64,000 bases of DNA from Marinobacter sp. es.048 (GCF_900188435.1 NZ_FYFA01000001.1:1984001-2048000), one strand, 5' to 3'. Shown: positions 17,917 to 27,316, counted from the stretch's first letter. Made by a program: numbers and translations. Notes: generated by a model from the letters alone, not told the origin.

Positions 17917-19227
17917 ATGAAAGTAAAACGGTTTTTTGCTCAGACCATGGCAGAGGCGCTGAAACAGGTCAGTGAACAGATGGGGCCGGATGCCGTGATT
18001 CTTTCCAACCGTCGGGTTGATGGCGGTGTCGAAATAGTGACGGCGCTGGACTACGACGAAAACATGGCACGGCAGCGACTGGGTAATCAGGCGGAGGAAG
18101 CAACCAACGGGTCCCGTCTTGCGGAGATGCAGGCGGAGCAGCACCGCCGTCTTGAGGACGAGTTGAGCCGCTCCCGTGACCGCATCCGTGAAGTCAGGGA
18201 AAAGCGTGCCGCCCACGGAGCCAGCTACGCCGACGCGTCATTTGCTGCTGTTCAGGACGCGGCGAGCGGTGGTTTTGATGACATTGAATCTGTGCCGCAA
18301 GCGCCCCGGGCAGCCTATTCCGATGAGCTGGCGCAAATGCGCGCCGAGATCAGCTCCCTGAGGGACATGATGCAGGGCCGTCGGCCGCAACCGGAGCCGG
18401 AGGTTTCGGCAACCACCGCGGTTCAGCAGCGGCTGGCTGAGCGTTTGCAGGAATTCGGTCTCGGCACTGATCTGGCTGGGTCAATTTCCCGGCGCCATAA
18501 GGCAGGGCGCTTGGAAGATGGCTGGAAACAGTCCCTGAAAATGCTGTGTACCGGCGTCCGGACCTCCCGCATGGAGTGGCTTGATGAGGGTGGCGCCTAC
18601 GCGCTGGTAGGTCCCACCGGTTCCGGCAAGACCACCACCATTGGCAAGCTGGCGGCTCGCTACGTGCTCAAGCATGGCTCCGACTCGGTGGCCCTGGTTA
18701 CCACCGACCGATATCGGGTGGCCGCGCATGAGCAGCTGTTCGTGTTCGGTCGTATCCTGAATGTGCCGGTTCGGGTGGTGGATGAGAGCCACAGTCTGGA
18801 TGATATTCTCGACGAGCTTTCAGACCGTCATCTGGTGCTGATCGATACTGCCGGGCTGACCAGCGCTGACAAAGGCTATCAGGAACAACTGGCCGAACTG
18901 GCTCGCAGCCATCACAATATCAAAACCCATCTGGTCGTCTCGGCAACCAGTCAGCCTCGCATCATGAAATCCGTCTGGCATTGCTATAAGATGGCAAATC
19001 TTGCGGGCTGTGTAATGACCAAAATCGACGAGGCCCTGACGCTGGGCGAGTCTCTCGGGTTTGTGATGGAAACCGGTCTGCCGGTAGCCTATTACACAGA
19101 CGGCCAGAAGATTCCTGAAGACCTGCACCACGCAGAAGCCGTTCCGCTGGTGCGGTTGGCCGTGGATCGGCTGAAAACACTCCAGCAACAGCAAGCGGTC
19201 GCAGAGGGCCTGAAAGAGCACGCCTGA
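17917..19227 (+). CDS. flhF: Signal-recognition-type GTPase FlhF
   Basis: A 436-aa SRP-family GTPase that places the flagellum at the cell pole. Residues 1-60 carry the B domain (MKVKRFFAQTMAEALKQV), followed by a variable linker and an NG domain with P-loop GPTGSGKTTTIGKLAARY near residue 230, the switch DTAGL (LVLIDTAGLTSADKG) and the TKIDE guanine-specificity motif. A GGAGG site (17901-17905) lies 11 nt before the ATG. It is followed by the numerical regulator fleN, the usual pair for monopolar flagellation. Confidence 0.96.
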   Translation: MKVKRFFAQTMAEALKQVSEQMGPDAVILSNRRVDGGVEIVTALDYDENMARQRLGNQAEEATNGSRLAEMQAEQHRRLEDELSRSRDRIREVREKRAAHGASYADASFAAVQDAASGGFDDIESVPQAPRAAYSDELAQMRAEISSLRDMMQGRRPQPEPEVSATTAVQQRLAERLQEFGLGTDLAGSISRRHKAGRLEDGWKQSLKMLCTGVRTSRMEWLDEGGAYALVGPTGSGKTTTIGKLAARYVLKHGSDSVALVTTDRYRVAAHEQLFVFGRILNVPVRVVDESHSLDDILDELSDRHLVLIDTAGLTSADKGYQEQLAELARSHHNIKTHLVVSATSQPRIMKSVWHCYKMANLAGCVMTKIDEALTLGESLGFVMETGLPVAYYTDGQKIPEDLHHAEAVPLVRLAVDRLKTLQQQQAVAEGLKEHA

Positions 19228-19295
19228 GACCGGACAGATTGACAGCAGGCGTCGGAGAAAAAGCCGGCGAAACGTGGCGAGAGACCAAAAACAGT

Positions 19296-20108
19296 ATGAG
19301 CAGAGCACATCCGGTACAGGTGATTGCAGTTTCCGGCGGAAAGGGTGGTGTCGGCAAGAGTAACGTGTCGGTGAACCTCGGAATTGCCCTGGCGCAGAAA
19401 GGCCGGAGAGTGGTGCTGCTCGACGCCGATCTGGGGCTCGCCAATATCGACGTCTTGCTGGGCATCACTGCCAATCGCAACCTCCAGGATGTTCTGGCGG
19501 GCGATTGTGATCTAAAGGACGTTCTGGTGAATGGTCCCGGCGGCATCAAGATTGTCCCCGCCTCTTCCGGTACCCAAAGAATGACCCAGCTCAGCCCCAT
19601 GGAGCATGCAGGGCTGATTAATGCGTTCAGCGAACTGGGTGATCAGATCGATGTCTTGATCGTTGATACCGCCGCCGGGATTTCCGAATCAGTGGTCAGT
19701 TTTCTGAGGGCCTCCCAGGAGCTGTTGCTGGTGGTGTGTGACGAGCCCACGTCCATTACCGACTGTTACGCCCTGATCAAACTCATGAACCGCGAGTACG
19801 GCACCAATCGGTTCCGTATTCTTGCCAACCAGGTACGAAATGAACAGGAAGGCCGGCATCTGTTCGAAAAACTGACCCGGGTCACCGAGCGCTTCCTTGA
19901 TGTGGCACTACAATATGTTGGAATAGTCCCCTACGATGAGGCTGTGAAGAAAGCGGTTCAGCGACAGCGCGCGGTACTGGACGCCTATCCAAGGGCGAAA
20001 GCATCCCTGGCGATCAAGGCGCTGGCCGACAAGGTTGATAGCTGGCCGCTGCCGTCCTCTCCCCGCGGGCACCTGGAATTTTTTGTGGAGCGGCTCGTCG
20101 AAGTCTGA
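19296..20108 (+). CDS. fleN: Flagellar number regulator, MinD/ParA-type ATPase FleN (FlhG)
   Basis: A 270-aa ATPase that limits flagellar number, in pseudomonads by restraining the activator FleQ and FlhF. A deviant Walker A motif (GGKGGVGKSN) lies near residue 14; DADLGLANIDVLLG and VDTAAGISESVVSFL are the other nucleotide-site segments. ATG 19296 (MSRAHPVQVIAVSGG) matches the family N-terminus; the frame is open to 19239. It lies between flhF and fliA. Confidence 0.94.
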   Translation: MSRAHPVQVIAVSGGKGGVGKSNVSVNLGIALAQKGRRVVLLDADLGLANIDVLLGITANRNLQDVLAGDCDLKDVLVNGPGGIKIVPASSGTQRMTQLSPMEHAGLINAFSELGDQIDVLIVDTAAGISESVVSFLRASQELLLVVCDEPTSITDCYALIKLMNREYGTNRFRILANQVRNEQEGRHLFEKLTRVTERFLDVALQYVGIVPYDEAVKKAVQRQRAVLDAYPRAKASLAIKALADKVDSWPLPSSPRGHLEFFVERLVEV

Positions 20109-20139
20109 ATCGGATCCAGTCAAACAAGAAACCGGATAC

Positions 20140-20883
20140 ATGGCATTGGCGAAAAACCTCGGAATCTATAACCAGTCGGGTGCGCAGAAACCGTCTCAGC
20201 TCGTTGAGCAGCATGCCCCGCTGGTCAAGAAAATTGCCCTTCACCTGATGGCCCGCCTGCCCGCCTCCGTTCAGCTTGAAGACCTGATGCAGGCCGGCAT
20301 GATCGGCTTGCTTGAGGCCGCCCAGCGTTACAGCTCCGCCAAAGGTGCCACCTTCGAGACCTATGCCGGTATCCGGATTCGCGGCGCCATGGTGGATGAA
20401 ATCCGCAAGGGCGACTGGGTTCCCCGTTCCGTGCATCGCAACGCCCGCCGTATTTCCCTGGCCATCAAGGCCGTTGAAGACCGTCTTGGTCGTGAAGCCC
20501 AGGACCTGGAAGTGGCTGAAGAGCTGGGTATGGGGCTGGCCGAGTATCACTCCTACCTTTCCGATTCGAACAGCGGCCGACTTTTTAGCCTCGATGAGCT
20601 CAATGAATCCGGAGAGCTGCCGATAGAACAGACAGAGACGCAGGATAATCCCCTGGAGGGGTTGTCCTCCGATGCCTTCCGGCGCAGCCTCGCTGAGGCC
20701 ATTGAAGACCTGCCGGAGCGGGAAAAGCTGGTGCTGAGCCTGTATTACCAGGAAGAACTGAACCTGAAGGAGATTGGCGCCGTGCTCGGCGTCAGCGAGA
20801 GCCGGGTAAGCCAGATTCACAGTCAGGCTGCCCTGCGCCTTCGGGGACGGCTGTCGGATTGGCGCCACGAATCGGACAGCTGA
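20140..20883 (+). CDS. fliA: Flagellar sigma factor sigma-28 (FliA)
   Basis: A 247-aa sigma factor, the usual FliA length. Region 2 (LVKKIALHLMARLPASVQLEDLMQAGMIGLLEA; TFETYAGIRIRGAMVDEIRKGDWVPRSV) and region 4 (LPEREKLVLSLYYQEELNLKEIGAVLGVSESRVSQIHSQA) are intact. It transcribes late flagellar and chemotaxis genes; a near-consensus FliA promoter appears in this window at 27229-27255. ATG 20140 is chosen; the open frame extends upstream into fleN without a good start. Confidence 0.96.
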   Translation: MALAKNLGIYNQSGAQKPSQLVEQHAPLVKKIALHLMARLPASVQLEDLMQAGMIGLLEAAQRYSSAKGATFETYAGIRIRGAMVDEIRKGDWVPRSVHRNARRISLAIKAVEDRLGREAQDLEVAEELGMGLAEYHSYLSDSNSGRLFSLDELNESGELPIEQTETQDNPLEGLSSDAFRRSLAEAIEDLPEREKLVLSLYYQEELNLKEIGAVLGVSESRVSQIHSQAALRLRGRLSDWRHESDS

Positions 20884-21045
20884 TTGCGTTCAGTCTGTGT
20901 CCGCGCAGAGGCAGTCTGTAGTTTTTGGTAACCGATGCTTTACAACCGAAGCAAAGGTCTGACAATAAGCGGTTAAAACAGCGGCCTGCTAGACTTTGAA
21001 CGCGAAGGTCAAACGAATTCCGGGTGTCACTAACTGGAGGTCCCA

Positions 21046-21429
21046 TTGGACAAAAACATGAAAATCCTCATTGTGGACGACTTCTCCACAATGCGACGGA
21101 TCATCAAGAATCTGCTGCGTGATCTTGGCTTCACCAACACCGATGAAGCTGACGACGGCAATACGGCGCTGCCAATGCTTAAAAGCGGCAAATACGATTT
21201 TCTGGTGACCGACTGGAACATGCCAGGCATGTCCGGTTTCGATCTGCTCAAGGCCGTTCGGGCTGACGAAAATCTGAAAACCCTGCCGGTATTGATGGTA
21301 ACGGCTGAGGCGAAGCGCGACCAGATCGTTGCTGCTGCCCAGGCGGGCGTGAACGGCTATGTGGTCAAACCGTTCACTGCCGCGGTGCTCAAGGAAAAGA
21401 TTGAGAAAATCTTTGAAAGAATCCAGTAA
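21046..21429 (+). CDS. cheY: Chemotaxis response regulator CheY
   Basis: A 127-aa single receiver domain: acidic pair in [11 protein letters not shown], phospho-acceptor Asp near residue 56 ([13 protein letters not shown]), Thr in [10 protein letters not shown] and the conserved Lys in VVKPFT. Phosphorylated by CheA, it binds FliM to reverse the motor. I chose the TTG at 21046 because a TGGAGG site ends 5 nt before it; the in-frame ATG 21058 has no ribosome site at a proper distance. The preceding 162-nt gap must hold its own promoter or serve as leader; no sigma-28 or sigma-54 match was found in it. Confidence 0.95.
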   Translation: MDKNMKILIVDDFSTMRRIIKNLLRDLGFTNTDEADDGNTALPMLKSGKYDFLVTDWNMPGMSGFDLLKAVRADENLKTLPVLMVTAEAKRDQIVAAAQAGVNGYVVKPFTAAVLKEKIEKIFERIQ

Positions 21430-21440
21430 CCAGAGGTCGG

Positions 21441-22235
21441 ATGGCTCTCATGAGCGATAGCAAAAAGAACCATCGGGGCCTTGAACCGGAGGTAACGGAA
21501 AAGCTTCAGCGGCAGGCAGCAGAACTGGCAGAGAGTGTTGATGCGGGGGATTATGCCAAAGCCATGACCCTGATCAATGAACTCAGCGAGGTCAGGGATC
21601 AGAGTCTGTACCGTGAGGTAGGGCGATTGACCCGGAGCTTGCACGAAGCGATCCGGAACTTCCAGATTGACCCCCGTAACGCCGAACAGCAGGAAGCACT
21701 GTCGAAGATGACAGATGCCTCTGATCGCCTCGAGTACGTCGTGCAGATGACCGGTGAAGCGGCCAACCGGACCATGGATCTGGTTGAGGAAACCATGCCT
21801 GTGGCCAATGCCCTGAGAGACGAAGCAGCCGCCTTGCGTGATGAGTGGCAGCGTCTGCGTCGCCGGGAAATGCAGCCGGCCGAGTTCCGCGAGCTTTACG
21901 GGCGGATTGATCGCTTTTTCGTCAGCATGGCTACGGACGCCGACACCATGTACAGCAACCTCTCGGAAATCCTGCTGGCTCAGGATTTCCAGGACCTGAC
22001 GGGCCAGGTTATCCAGAAAGTAACCGCGCTGGTGAAAGAGGTAGAGGAGCAGATGCTCAGCCTGGTGGTGATGGCCAGTCATGTGGACCAGCTCACGGGC
22101 ACGGTGCACCAGATTGAAGAGAAGGAAGAGTCTGCAGAGAAGGGCGTCGGGCCCCAGATCAAGGCCGATGAGCGTGAAGATGTAGTCTCGGGACAGGATG
22201 ACGTAGACGATCTGTTGTCCAGTCTCGGTTTCTGA
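21441..22235 (+). CDS. cheZ: CheY-P phosphatase CheZ
   Basis: A 264-aa largely helical protein. The catalytic segment ILLAQDFQDLTGQVIQKV contains the Gln in QDFQDLTGQ that drives CheY-P hydrolysis, and the C-terminus DDVDDLLSSLGF is the CheY-tethering peptide. It starts 11 nt after cheY and ends 16 nt before cheA. Confidence 0.95.
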   Translation: MALMSDSKKNHRGLEPEVTEKLQRQAAELAESVDAGDYAKAMTLINELSEVRDQSLYREVGRLTRSLHEAIRNFQIDPRNAEQQEALSKMTDASDRLEYVVQMTGEAANRTMDLVEETMPVANALRDEAAALRDEWQRLRRREMQPAEFRELYGRIDRFFVSMATDADTMYSNLSEILLAQDFQDLTGQVIQKVTALVKEVEEQMLSLVVMASHVDQLTGTVHQIEEKEESAEKGVGPQIKADEREDVVSGQDDVDDLLSSLGF

Positions 22236-22251
22236 ATAAAGAGGGTAACGC

Positions 22252-24375
22252 ATGGCGTTTGATGCTGATGAAGAGATTTTGCAGGACTTCCTGGTAGAAG
22301 CCGGCGAGATCCTCGAAAAGCTGTCAGAGCAGTTGGTAGATCTTGAGCAACATCCTGACGACAGTGATCTGCTTAACGCCATCTTCCGTGGCTTTCACAC
22401 CGTGAAAGGCGGCGCGGGCTTTCTTCAGCTTGAAGCGCTGGTGAATTGCTGCCATTCCGCCGAAAACGTTTTTGACACCCTGCGCAATCACAAGCGCAAG
22501 GTGGATTCAGAACTGATGGACGTGGTTCTCGAAGCCCTGGACAACGTCAATGCGATGTTTGAGCAGGTCCGTAATCACGAGGAGCTGACACCGGCCCCGG
22601 AGGAACTGATTGTCCGTCTGGATGCCCTGGCCCAGCCGGAGGGCGAGGGGGTACCGGCTGCTGCGCCCCAAGCTGAGCACGAAGAGAGCGAATCGGCAGA
22701 AGACGGTGGTGACATCACCGACGACGAATTCGAGCAGCTTCTGGATGCATTGCAGGACGAGAAATCCGGAGATACTTCATCGGTTTCAGGTGCCGGATCG
22801 GCCGAGGGCGAGAAGGAAAGTTCCGGAGACGACGAAATTACCGACGACGAATTCGAGGCGCTGCTGGACCAGCTGCACGGAAAAGGGCAGTTTGCCGGTG
22901 CACCAGCGGGCGAGGAAGAGGCTGTCAGCAAAGAAGAAAAGCCGGCCGCCAAGGCCGAGGGCGGCGATGACCTGATTACCGACGACGAATTCGAGAAACT
23001 GCTGGACGATCTTCACGGCAAAGGCGGAAGCCCGACAGCGGGGGGAGAGCCCTCAGCGCCGGGACAGCCCTCAGCTCCTGAACAGCCTGCAGCTCCGAAA
23101 GAGCCGGCAAAGCCAAAAGCAGAGGCGCCGAAGCCGGCCCCCAAGCCAGCAGGGAAGCCGGAAGCCAAAGGCGCTGCTGCACCGGCCATGCCCGCGCGCG
23201 AGCAAGCTCCTGCTGCGGAAACGACGGTTCGTGTCGACACCAAGCGCCTTGACGACATCATGAATATGGTGGGGGAGCTGGTGCTGGTGCGTAACCGCTT
23301 GCAGCGTCTGGGTGCCGAAAGCGAGGACGAACATATGCACAAGGCGGTGTCCAACCTCGATGTGGTCACCACCGATCTCCAGTCTGCAGTGATGCAGACC
23401 CGCATGCAGCCGATCAAGAAGGTGTTTGGCCGGTTCCCCCGGGTGGTTCGTGATCTGGCCAGGAATCTCAAGAAAGAGGTCAACCTGGTGATGCATGGTG
23501 AAGACACCGACCTTGACAAGAACCTGGTCGAAGCACTGTCTGATCCGCTGGTTCACCTGGTTCGGAATTCGGTCGATCATGGCATCGAAGCCCCGGAGGT
23601 GCGCGAGAAAGCCGGTAAGCCCCGCCAGGGTACCGTCACCCTGTCTGCCGAGCAGGAGGGGGATCATATTCTCCTGTTCATCGAGGATGACGGCGCCGGT
23701 ATGGATCCGGAAGTGTTGCGCCGAAAGGCAGTCGAGAAGGGTATCTACGAACAGGATGCTGCCGATCGGCTGACTAATTCTGAGTGTTTCAACCTGATTT
23801 TTGCCGCCGGATTTTCCACCAAGGAGCAGATTTCCGATGTCTCCGGTCGTGGTGTCGGCATGGATGTGGTGAAAACCAAGATTGGCCAGCTCAATGGTCA
23901 GTTAAGCATCGAATCGGAACTGGGCAAGGGTTCCCGGATTGTTATCAAGGTTCCGCTAACGCTGGCCATCATGCCGACCCTGATGATCATGCTGGGGGAC
24001 CAGTCCTTTGCGCTGCCGCTGGTCAACGTGGTCGAAATCTTCCATCTGGACCTGACCAAAACCAACATTGTCGATGGACGTGAGTGCATTGTGGTTCGGG
24101 AAAAGGTATTCCCGCTGTTTCATATCAAGCGATGGCTGGTTCGTGGCGGTGCTTCCCCGGAGGTGCCCGAAAACGCCCATGTTGTCATCGTGGCCATGGG
24201 TACCAAACAGGTGGGCTTTGTTGTCGACCAGTTGGTCGGGCAGGAAGAGGTGGTGATCAAGCCCCTCGGGCGGGCGCTCCAGGGCACGCCGGGGATGGCG
24301 GGCGCCACCATTACCGGCGACGGCAGGATTGCGCTGATTATTGATGTTCCCAGCCTGCTGCAACATTACGGCTGA
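22252..24375 (+). CDS. cheA: Chemotaxis sensor kinase CheA
   Basis: A 707-aa kinase: P1 Hpt domain with phospho-acceptor His in FRGFHTVKGGAGFL (near residue 48), dimerisation P3 (DTKRLDDIMNMVGELVLVRNRL), ATP-binding P4 (LVRNSVDHGIE; EDDGAGMD; GRGVGMDVVKTK) and CheW-like P5 at the C-terminus. In the region between P1 and P3 there is no ordinary P2; instead a motif ITDDEFExLLDxL occurs three times (about residues 158, 197 and 242), the last two continuing HGKG, in acidic and Pro/Ala-rich linker. It phosphorylates CheY and CheB. Confidence 0.96.
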   Translation: MAFDADEEILQDFLVEAGEILEKLSEQLVDLEQHPDDSDLLNAIFRGFHTVKGGAGFLQLEALVNCCHSAENVFDTLRNHKRKVDSELMDVVLEALDNVNAMFEQVRNHEELTPAPEELIVRLDALAQPEGEGVPAAAPQAEHEESESAEDGGDITDDEFEQLLDALQDEKSGDTSSVSGAGSAEGEKESSGDDEITDDEFEALLDQLHGKGQFAGAPAGEEEAVSKEEKPAAKAEGGDDLITDDEFEKLLDDLHGKGGSPTAGGEPSAPGQPSAPEQPAAPKEPAKPKAEAPKPAPKPAGKPEAKGAAAPAMPAREQAPAAETTVRVDTKRLDDIMNMVGELVLVRNRLQRLGAESEDEHMHKAVSNLDVVTTDLQSAVMQTRMQPIKKVFGRFPRVVRDLARNLKKEVNLVMHGEDTDLDKNLVEALSDPLVHLVRNSVDHGIEAPEVREKAGKPRQGTVTLSAEQEGDHILLFIEDDGAGMDPEVLRRKAVEKGIYEQDAADRLTNSECFNLIFAAGFSTKEQISDVSGRGVGMDVVKTKIGQLNGQLSIESELGKGSRIVIKVPLTLAIMPTLMIMLGDQSFALPLVNVVEIFHLDLTKTNIVDGRECIVVREKVFPLFHIKRWLVRGGASPEVPENAHVVIVAMGTKQVGFVVDQLVGQEEVVIKPLGRALQGTPGMAGATITGDGRIALIIDVPSLLQHYG

Positions 24376-24430
24376 GCCGCATCCGGCAGGTGACATTGCC
24401 AGAGAACTATGGATTGGGTAGGAGAAGTGG

Positions 24431-25582
24431 ATGACAGTTTCTGTCCTGGTCGTTGACGATTCAGGGTTTTTTCGCAAACGGCTGACGGAAATCCTGACCA
24501 GCTCTGGCCAGATCAAGGTGGTTGGGGCTGCTACCAACGGTCGGGAAGGCGTGGAACTGGCCGAAAAGCTGTGTCCCGACGTGATCACCATGGATTACGA
24601 AATGCCGGTGATGGATGGCATCTCCGCTGTGCGCGAAATCATGCGCAAGCACCCCACACCGGTGCTCATGTTCTCTTCGCTCACTTATGAAGGCGCTCGG
24701 GTAACCCTCGACGCGCTCGAAGCCGGCGCCGTCGATTTCCTGCCAAAGAATTTCGAAGAAATTGCCCGGGATAACAGCCAGCTCCAGAAAATCCTCATCG
24801 ATCGAATTCTTGACGTGGCACGCAGTCGGCCCGGAAACCGGCCTGCGGCTCCGGCCCGTCCCGAACCGTCGGCGCCAGCTTCCCGGGCGCCAGGCACGCC
24901 GGCCCGTCCCCGTCCGGACATCACGCCGCGCCAGCGCCCAGACACACAGAGCCCTGCGGCTCCGGTCGGGCCCGAGGCACCAAGGCGTCACTCCCGCCGG
25001 GGCGGGGCCAAGCATTACGCGGTAGTTGGTATTGGCACCTCAACCGGCGGACCTGTTGCCCTGCAGCGGGTATTGACAACGTTGCCGGCAACGTTTCCGG
25101 CACCTATCGTGCTGGTGCAGCATATGCCGGCCAGCTTTACGCCGGCCTTCGCCGAACGTCTGAACAAGCTCTGCCGGATTGAAGTCCGGCAGGCCGAGGA
25201 TGGCGATATGTTGCGGGCCGGGCTTGCTTTGCTGGCACCCGGCGGTAAACAGATGATGGTTGAGAATCGGGGTGGGCAGGCCAGGATCCGTATCCTGCCC
25301 GGAGACGAGCGACTCAATTACAAGCCCTGTGTGGACGTAACCTTCGGTTCACTGGCCAGGAGTTTTCCGGGCAAGACGCTGGGTGTCATTCTCACCGGCA
25401 TGGGCTCGGACGGCAAAGAAGGTTGCCGGATGATGAAACAGAGCGGGTCCGACGTCTGGTCGCAGGATGAAAAGTCGTCGGTTATCTACGGCATGCCCAT
25501 GGCGGTCGCCAAGGCAGGGCTGACAGATGATGTGCTATCGCTGGACGAGATCGGGCCACGCCTGGTTGAAGGTGTCTGCTGA
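24431..25582 (+). CDS. cheB: Chemoreceptor glutamate methylesterase CheB
   Basis: A 383-aa two-domain enzyme: N-terminal receiver (VVDDSGFFRKRL; TMDYEMPVMDG) and C-terminal methylesterase with the catalytic triad Ser in GTSTGGPVAL, His in VLVQHMPASF and Asp in LTGMGSDGKEG. The linker of about 65 residues is Pro/Arg-rich. It demethylates or deamidates chemoreceptors for adaptation. Its TGA overlaps the motC ATG. Confidence 0.96.
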   Translation: MTVSVLVVDDSGFFRKRLTEILTSSGQIKVVGAATNGREGVELAEKLCPDVITMDYEMPVMDGISAVREIMRKHPTPVLMFSSLTYEGARVTLDALEAGAVDFLPKNFEEIARDNSQLQKILIDRILDVARSRPGNRPAAPARPEPSAPASRAPGTPARPRPDITPRQRPDTQSPAAPVGPEAPRRHSRRGGAKHYAVVGIGTSTGGPVALQRVLTTLPATFPAPIVLVQHMPASFTPAFAERLNKLCRIEVRQAEDGDMLRAGLALLAPGGKQMMVENRGGQARIRILPGDERLNYKPCVDVTFGSLARSFPGKTLGVILTGMGSDGKEGCRMMKQSGSDVWSQDEKSSVIYGMPMAVAKAGLTDDVLSLDEIGPRLVEGVC

Positions 25583-26322
25583 TGGATATCCTGAGTCTGC
25601 TCGGGGTCGTACTGGCTTTTGCCGCCATACTCGGCGGCAATCTGCTTGAAGGCGGGGCCGTTAGCTCCCTGTTCAACGGGCCGGCAGCCATTATTGTTAT
25701 TGGTGGTACCCTGGCCGCAACTATTCTGCAGACCTCGTGGCCGATGCTCAAACGGGCCTTTACCCAGGTGCGCTGGGTATTCGTCCCGCCGTTCATTAAC
25801 CTGGAAGACGGAATTGGCAAGGTCATCGACTGGAGTGTCAAAGCCAGGAAGCAGGGCTTGCTCGGCCTTGAGGGCCTTGCCGAAAGAGAACCGGAACCTT
25901 TTGCCCGCAAGGGATTGCAGTTGTTAGTGGATGGTGCCGAAACCGAGACCATTCGGGGCATCATGGAAGTGGACCTGGAATCCCGTGAGCAGCGTGATCT
26001 GGAGTCTGCCAAAGTGTTCGAGGCCATGGGCGGTTACTCGCCGACCATCGGCATCATCGGGGCTGTGATGGGGCTGATACAGGTGATGACCAACCTGGAG
26101 GATCCACAGTCTCTGGGCAGCGGGATCGCAACCGCCTTTGTGGCCACCATTTACGGTGTGGCTCTCGCCAATCTGTTGTTCTTCCCGGTCGCCAACAAGA
26201 TGCGTGGCATCGTGCGGGAACGTACCCGATACGAGGACATGATGATCGACGGCATTATTGCCATCGCCGAGGGTGAAAACCCGAAATCCATCGAATTGCG
26301 GCTGCGGGGCTTCCTGCAGTAA
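25582..26322 (+). CDS. motC: Flagellar stator protein MotC (MotA/PomA type)
   Basis: A 246-aa inner membrane protein with four transmembrane segments. The first is followed by GGAVSSLFNGPAAIIVIGGTL and the second pair by GGYSPTIGIIGAVMGLIQVM, the MotA/ExbB-like proton-channel helices. With MotD it forms a second stator type as in Pseudomonas. It is coupled to cheB and 18 nt upstream of motD. Confidence 0.94.
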   Translation: MDILSLLGVVLAFAAILGGNLLEGGAVSSLFNGPAAIIVIGGTLAATILQTSWPMLKRAFTQVRWVFVPPFINLEDGIGKVIDWSVKARKQGLLGLEGLAEREPEPFARKGLQLLVDGAETETIRGIMEVDLESREQRDLESAKVFEAMGGYSPTIGIIGAVMGLIQVMTNLEDPQSLGSGIATAFVATIYGVALANLLFFPVANKMRGIVRERTRYEDMMIDGIIAIAEGENPKSIELRLRGFLQ

Positions 26323-26340
26323 GCATGCGCAGGCCAACTT

Positions 26341-27123
26341 ATGCGGCGCCGTAGGCAACCCCAGGATGATCTGCACAACAAGGAGCGGTGGCTGATTTCC
26401 TATGCGGATTTCATCACGCTGCTGTTCGCCTTTTTCGTGGTGATGTACTCGGTGTCGTCCGTCAACGAAGGCAAGTACAAAGTCCTGTCGGAAACCCTGA
26501 CCGGTGTGTTTAACGCGCCACAGAGGTCTTTTCAGCCAATCGAGATTGGCGACCAGCCCCAAAGGTCATTGAACGCGCCTGCAGAGAACGTTATTCCGCC
26601 GGCAGTGACTGAAGCTCCACGTAATCCGGAGATAGATGCCCAGGCCCGAACGGAAGCACTTCGAGCCATGGCTGACCAGCTGTCGATGGAATTCGATGAG
26701 TTGATCAACCAGGGGGTGGTTTCACTGGAGACCAGCGACCAGTGGCTGGAGTTGAATTTGCCCAACAGTCTGTTGTTTGGCAGCGGTGACGCCGAGCCCC
26801 ATTACGACGCGTTTGACGTTGTCGAGAAAATAGCTATCGTCCTGAAGAATCGGGACAACGCGGTCAAAGTTGAAGGCTTTACCGATAACCAGCCGATCAG
26901 TACTTCTCGCTATCCCTCCAACTGGGAATTGTCTGCCGCCCGGGCGGCGTCGATGGTTCGGATGCTGGTGATGGAGGGCATCGAACCGGAACGTCTCGCA
27001 GCCGTTGGCTATGGTCAGTATCAGCCGGTTGCCCGGAATGACACGGAAGAGGGGCGGCGCAAAAACCGGCGAGTGGTGTTGCTGATTTCCCGTGACGCCA
27101 GTATCCGCGGTGCCATGCGTTGA
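26341..27123 (+). CDS. motD: Flagellar stator protein MotD (MotB type)
   Basis: A 260-aa protein with one transmembrane helix near residues 20-40 holding the proton-channel Asp (ISYADFITLLFAFFVVMYS), a plug/linker, and a C-terminal OmpA-like peptidoglycan-binding domain (VEGFTDNQPISTSRYPSNWE; AAVGYGQYQPVARN; RRKNRRVVLLI). It anchors the stator to the cell wall. A stem-loop followed by T residues begins 70 nt after the stop. Confidence 0.94.
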   Translation: MRRRRQPQDDLHNKERWLISYADFITLLFAFFVVMYSVSSVNEGKYKVLSETLTGVFNAPQRSFQPIEIGDQPQRSLNAPAENVIPPAVTEAPRNPEIDAQARTEALRAMADQLSMEFDELINQGVVSLETSDQWLELNLPNSLLFGSGDAEPHYDAFDVVEKIAIVLKNRDNAVKVEGFTDNQPISTSRYPSNWELSAARAASMVRMLVMEGIEPERLAAVGYGQYQPVARNDTEEGRRKNRRVVLLISRDASIRGAMR

Positions 27124-27193
27124 ACGGATTGTTGGCAGATGCGTATAGAGCCATTGGCATGGTTCCTGTATTACTCCCGTTAACAAAAAGGCG

Positions 27194-27216
27194 CCGGCAA
27201 CAGCTTGCCGGATTTT
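27194..27216 (+). terminator. Probable intrinsic terminator after motD
   Basis: A 7-bp stem CCGGCAA/TTGCCGG with loop CAGC (27194-27211) is followed by ATTTTCC. The U-tract is short, so termination may be partial. It separates the cheYZAB-motCD transcript from the sigma-28 promoter of parC just downstream. Confidence 0.55.
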
Positions 27217-27228
27217 CCGAGGACTGGT

Positions 27229-27255
27229 TCAAGTTGCCCGGGGAATGGCCGATAA
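27229..27255 (+). promoter_or_regulatory. Sigma-28 (FliA) promoter upstream of parC
   Basis: TCAAGTTG, then 11 bases, then GCCGATAA. The downstream half is a perfect match to the FliA -10 element and the upstream half matches TAAAGTTT at six of eight positions with the standard spacing. It lies about 62 nt before the parC start and directly after a terminator-like hairpin, so parC-parP-cheW are probably expressed by FliA as late genes. Confidence 0.8.
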
Positions 27256-27316
27256 ACGGGACTGTGGCAAAGGTTAATTGCCAGCCACACCGATGTATTC
27301 TCTGGAGAATCAAAGC

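Noticed and set aside
22720..23030. CRISPR-like or tandem DNA repeat in cheA
   Set aside because: The repetition is at protein level within an open frame, with unequal spacing and diverged flanks; it is an amino-acid motif.
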